DNA of 9,504 nucleotides from an uncultured Steroidobacteraceae bacterium (lineage in GTDB: Bacteria > Pseudomonadota > Gammaproteobacteria > Steroidobacterales > Steroidobacteraceae): contig CATPBM010000258.1 of assembly GCA_955652625.1 (NCBI GenBank), positions 1 through 9,504 on the forward strand, given 5' to 3'. This document shows positions 7,424 to 9,504 of this stretch, one piece after another. Position numbers and translations under genes: made by a program. Under the pieces are notes generated by a model. That model was given only the letters and a program-made list of their open reading frames with translations. It made no database searches and had not been told where the DNA came from. Every line of letters starts with the position of its first letter. The first letter of the stretch is position 1.

Positions 7424-7429
7424 TACACT
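7424..7429 (+). promoter_or_regulatory. Weak -10-like element just before the LhgO-like start, possible leaderless transcript
   Basis: TACACT matches the -10 consensus at four of six positions and ends eight bases before the ATG at 7438, so a transcript starting the usual ~7 bases downstream would begin at or next to the start codon. The absence of any purine-rich ribosome site between 7424 and 7437 fits a leaderless message. No good -35 is seen, so this is tentative. Confidence 0.2.
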
Positions 7430-7437
7430 TGTCGCAA

Positions 7438-8532
7438 ATGGATGAGGTCGATGCGGTAGTCATCGGGGCGGGAGTCGTCGGGCTCGCCGTGGCGCGTGAG
7501 CTTGCCGCGCGCGGCCACGAACCCCTGATCCTGGAAGCCGCGGCCCGCTTCGGCACCGGCGCAAGCTCGCGCAACAGCGAGGTGATCCATGCCGGTATTT
7601 ATTATCCGTGCGATTCCTGGAAGGCTCGCCTGTGCGTCGCAGGACGCGAGCGTCTCTATGACTTCTGCCGTGAACGCGGGGTGGCGTATAGGCGCTGCGG
7701 CAAGCTCATCGTCGCGGCCGACGGCGCGCAGCTTGCGGAGCTCGAGCGCATCGCAGCCGCGGCGCGCGCCAACGGCGTGCAGCTCGAGCCGCTGAGCCGC
7801 GAAGCCGCGCTCACGCTGGAACCGCAGCTCTCCTGCGCCGGCGCCCTACACTCCCCGTTGACCGGCATCATCGACTCGCACGCCTACATGCTTGCGCTGC
7901 TAGCCGATGCGGAACATCACGGTGCAACCCTCGCCTGTGGCAGCGCCGTCACCCGCGTGGTGCTCGAGGAGCAGGGGCTCCTCATCGGCGTCAACGGCGG
8001 CGAGCCTGCGCTGCGCGCGCGCGCGCTCGTGAACTGCGCCGGCGTGCACGCGCCCGCGGTAGCGCGCCTGATGGAGGGGTTCCCGCCGGCGCACATCCCA
8101 ACCGCCTGGTTCGCCAAGGGCAGCTACTTCACGCTCAACATGCGTGCGCCATTCAGCCGCCTGATCTACCCCGTCCCCATACCAGGCGGGCTCGGGATTC
8201 ATCTGACACTGGATCTTGCCGGACAGGCACGCTTCGGGCCGGACGTAGAGTGGATCCACAGCTGCGAGTTCACCGTAGATGCGGAACGCGGCGCGCAGTT
8301 CTACGCCGCGATTCGCCGCTATTGGCCGCAGCTTCCGGACGGGGCCCTGCAACCGGGCTATGCGGGGGTGCGGGCGAAGATCGCCGGCCCGGGCGCTCCG
8401 GCGGCGGATTTTCGGATCGATGATGAGCGCGCCCACGGGGTGTGCGGCGTGGTGAACCTCTTCGGCATCGAGTCGCCGGGCCTGACGGCCTCGCTGGCCC
8501 TGGCCAGCGAGGTCGCCTCGCGCATCAGCTAG
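7438..8532 (+). CDS. FAD-dependent oxidoreductase, L-2-hydroxyglutarate oxidase/dehydrogenase family (LhgO-like)
   Basis: Member of the DAO-type FAD oxidoreductases, closest in motif content to L-2-hydroxyglutarate oxidase/dehydrogenase, which oxidises L-2-hydroxyglutarate to 2-oxoglutarate and passes electrons to the quinone pool or oxygen. The 364-residue protein starts with the dinucleotide fold AVVIGAGVVGLAVA (G10, G12, G15) and the ribose-binding acid in LILEAA (Glu33). It has the family signature SSRNSEVIHAGIYYP (43-57), then LEPQLSCAGALHSPLTGIID, a second FAD strand RALVNCAGVHA, the substrate-domain run YPVPIPGGLGIHLTLD and the C-terminal VVNLFGIESPGLTASLALA typical of LhgO. ATG at 7438 was chosen because the Rossmann strand begins four residues later; no ribosome site precedes it. 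It is divergent from the hydratase/dehydrogenase gene and lacks the csiD-gab neighbours seen in E. coli, so another small 2-hydroxy acid remains possible as substrate. Confidence 0.88.
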   Translation: MDEVDAVVIGAGVVGLAVARELAARGHEPLILEAAARFGTGASSRNSEVIHAGIYYPCDSWKARLCVAGRERLYDFCRERGVAYRRCGKLIVAADGAQLAELERIAAAARANGVQLEPLSREAALTLEPQLSCAGALHSPLTGIIDSHAYMLALLADAEHHGATLACGSAVTRVVLEEQGLLIGVNGGEPALRARALVNCAGVHAPAVARLMEGFPPAHIPTAWFAKGSYFTLNMRAPFSRLIYPVPIPGGLGIHLTLDLAGQARFGPDVEWIHSCEFTVDAERGAQFYAAIRRYWPQLPDGALQPGYAGVRAKIAGPGAPAADFRIDDERAHGVCGVVNLFGIESPGLTASLALASEVASRIS

Positions 8533-9100
8533 CGCGCACCCCTTCAACCTGTATGGCGAGCTTCACGTCCATCTTGAAGCCGTACTTGTCGCCGTAACTG
8601 ATGCCGTAGTCGGCCCGGTTAATAGTCCCGGATAAGTCCGCGCCACAGTGTTCCTTCTTGTCCTGGGGAAACGTGATGCACTTGAAGGAATTGACCGTGA
8701 GCGTCAGCGGATGGGTCACGCCGTGGAGCGTGAACTCGCCCTGCACCTTGGTCGGCACGCCGTTCCTGAAGTCGGTGAGCTTGCCCTTGTAGGTCGCCGT
8801 CGGATACTTCTGCACGTCGAACATTTCGGCGGACTTCGTGTGCTCGTTGAGCTTCGGGTTGCCGAAATCGATTGAGGACGTATCGACCGAAACGTCAACC
8901 GTTCCGGTGCCCTTGTCCTTGTCGATCAGGACAGTCCCGGAGGTGTTGTCGAATCTGCCGCGCCACACCGACAGCCCGCCAAAGTGGTCCGCCTCGAAGC
9001 TCGGAAAGGTGTGCGCCGGGTCGATCTTGTAGGTCACCGGTTCGGCGATCACCGAGCCTGCCATGAGTGCCAGCGTCACGGCCGGCAACGCAATCTTCAT
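8525..9100 (-). CDS. YceI-family periplasmic lipid-binding protein
   Basis: A 191-residue YceI-like protein. The family forms a lipocalin-like beta-barrel that binds long polyprenoid or amphiphilic lipids in the periplasm; individual members' roles are mostly unknown. The signal peptide MKIALPAVTLALMAGSVIA is followed by EPVTYKIDPAHTFPSFEADH, the standard YceI opening with the Asp-x-x-His motif. Further family hallmarks are GRFDNTSGTVLID, SSIDFGNPKLNEH, FDVQKYPTATYKG, GEFTLHGVTHPLTL, and the ending GADLSGTINRADYGISYG. Two Cys flanking ITFPQDKKEH could form a periplasmic disulfide, as in several relatives. ATG at 9100 has GGAGG nine bases upstream and gives the intact signal peptide; an upstream GTG at 9127 would prefix charged residues and was not chosen. 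It overlaps the convergent LhgO-like gene by 8 bases at the 3' ends and appears monocistronic. Confidence 0.93.
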   Translation of the reverse strand: MKIALPAVTLALMAGSVIAEPVTYKIDPAHTFPSFEADHFGGLSVWRGRFDNTSGTVLIDKDKGTGTVDVSVDTSSIDFGNPKLNEHTKSAEMFDVQKYPTATYKGKLTDFRNGVPTKVQGEFTLHGVTHPLTLTVNSFKCITFPQDKKEHCGADLSGTINRADYGISYGDKYGFKMDVKLAIQVEGVRAS

Positions 9101-9162
9101 CACGGGGAACCTCCGCCTAAGTGTCAATCAATGTGCGCGTAGCGTAGCGGCCCGCGGGGTGC

Positions 9163-9190
9163 AAAAACCACCCCCTTTGTGGGGGGATGG
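9163..9190 (-). terminator. Rho-independent terminator after the chimeric GlmM/Ald reading frame
   Basis: Read on the minus strand: CCATCCCCC, a short CACAAA-type loop, GGGGGTGG, then TTTTT. The stem is 8 G:C-rich pairs with one bulged T, directly followed by five T. It starts 35 bases after the TGA at 9225-9227, the usual place for the end of a transcript coming from the right. No T run follows on the plus strand, so it works one way only. It also separates that transcript from yceI. Confidence 0.8.
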
Positions 9191-9224
9191 CGCGGCCGCT
9201 GCAACGCCGCACGCCGCGGCACTG

Positions 9225-9504
9225 TCAGATCGCCGGCCGCGCTTTCAGTCCCAGGGCCTTCGCAACCACCTCGTGGGTGATCTGCCCGGCGTGCACGTTG
9301 AGTCCCGCGGCGAGGCCCGGATCACGCCTGAATGCGGCCTGCCAGCCGAGGTCCGCGAGCGCGCGCGGCGCCACCTTGTAGCCGGCGCCGTTGGCACAAT
9401 CGATGACGATCTTGAAACCGCCCAAATTCATTCCGGCGGGTATGGTCGATGCGCAGAATTCCTGATACTGGGTTCTGCTGCGGTCGATGCGCACCGCCCT
9501 GCCG
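9225..9504 (-). pseudogene. Partial chimeric reading frame: GlmM-like segment joined to an alanine dehydrogenase-like C-terminus
   Basis: The frame enters from the right edge and ends at TGA 9225-9227. Its first ~45 residues (GRAVRIDRSRTQYQEFCAST, then NLGGFKIVIDCANGAGYKVAP) match the region of phosphoglucosamine mutase GlmM just after the phosphoserine domain, where relatives read RYIEFCKST and LKIVVDCANGATYHIAP. From about ALADLGW (codons near 9365-9345) to the end, the frame reads WQAAFRRDPGLAAGLNVHAG then QITHEVVAKALGL. This is the C-terminal pattern of alanine dehydrogenase (ALADKGW...GLNVHAGKITHEAVAEALGL type), not the GlmM continuation with its DGDGD metal loop. The GlmM half is about 53% G+C by hand count (9421-9480) with AGA, ATA, TTG and AAT codons; 9301-9360 is about 75%. 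Neither enzyme could be complete here. It may be a broken gene, an illegitimate fusion or an assembly join; a terminator follows, so the Ald end is probably the natural 3' end. Confidence 0.65.

Noticed and set aside
9122..9127. Perfect minus-strand TTGACA upstream of yceI
   Set aside because: A -10 box at 16-18 bp would fall on the yceI start codon and nothing like TATAAT is there, so I do not call a promoter; chance or another binding role is as likely.
9225..9494. A small independent 89-residue gene starting at GTG 9494
   Set aside because: GlmM-like homology continues upstream of that codon to the edge of the window and no ribosome site precedes it, so the frame is a truncated piece, not a short gene.

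Overview
This is a high-GC (roughly two-thirds G+C by eye), densely coding stretch of a bacterial chromosome. It most resembles a proteobacterium, probably a gammaproteobacterium. The hints are the bkdR-like divergent Lrp/branched-chain keto-acid dehydrogenase arrangement, the periplasmic YceI protein, the LhgO-type oxidase and the style of the fatty-acid oxidation protein. The lineage is an inference from gene content, not a measured placement. No rRNA, tRNA, CRISPR array, insertion sequence or phage gene was seen.

Left part (1-3462): on the minus strand, an operon of a fused alpha/beta E1 subunit of a branched-chain 2-oxo acid dehydrogenase (758-2899) and, 7 bases downstream, its E2 acyltransferase (1-750, cut by the left edge). 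Divergent from it on the plus strand is an Lrp/AsnC regulator (2995-3462). The space between them is strikingly AT-richer and holds two GCAA-N5-TTGC dyads 41 bp apart, the likely operator through which the regulator controls the operon and itself. This is the layout of the Pseudomonas bkdR-bkd locus, but with the E1 subunits fused.

Middle (3400-7324): a minus-strand pair with only 19 bases between them. The first gene is a FadB/FadJ-like enoyl-CoA hydratase/3-hydroxyacyl-CoA dehydrogenase. The second is a secreted tetratricopeptide-type protein of unknown function rich in conserved-looking His and Cys motifs, whose 3' end runs 63 bases into the lrp gene on the opposite strand.

Right part (7325-9504): a divergent FAD-dependent oxidoreductase of the L-2-hydroxyglutarate oxidase family (plus strand, 7438-8532) overlaps tail-to-tail by 8 bases with a periplasmic YceI-family protein (minus, 8525-9100). 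At the right edge a minus-strand reading frame (9225-9504) followed by a clear intrinsic terminator looks chimeric. Its first half matches phosphoglucosamine mutase (GlmM) and its last ~47 residues match the C-terminus of alanine dehydrogenase, with a change in base composition near the join.

Taken together the window is catabolic. BCKDH makes branched acyl-CoAs from Val/Leu/Ile keto acids, the hydratase/dehydrogenase can carry acyl-CoAs onward, LhgO returns L-2-hydroxyglutarate to 2-oxoglutarate, and an Lrp-type sensor ties part of this to amino-acid supply. The least explained items are the GlmM/Ald chimera, the secreted TPR protein and the two-site Lrp operator.
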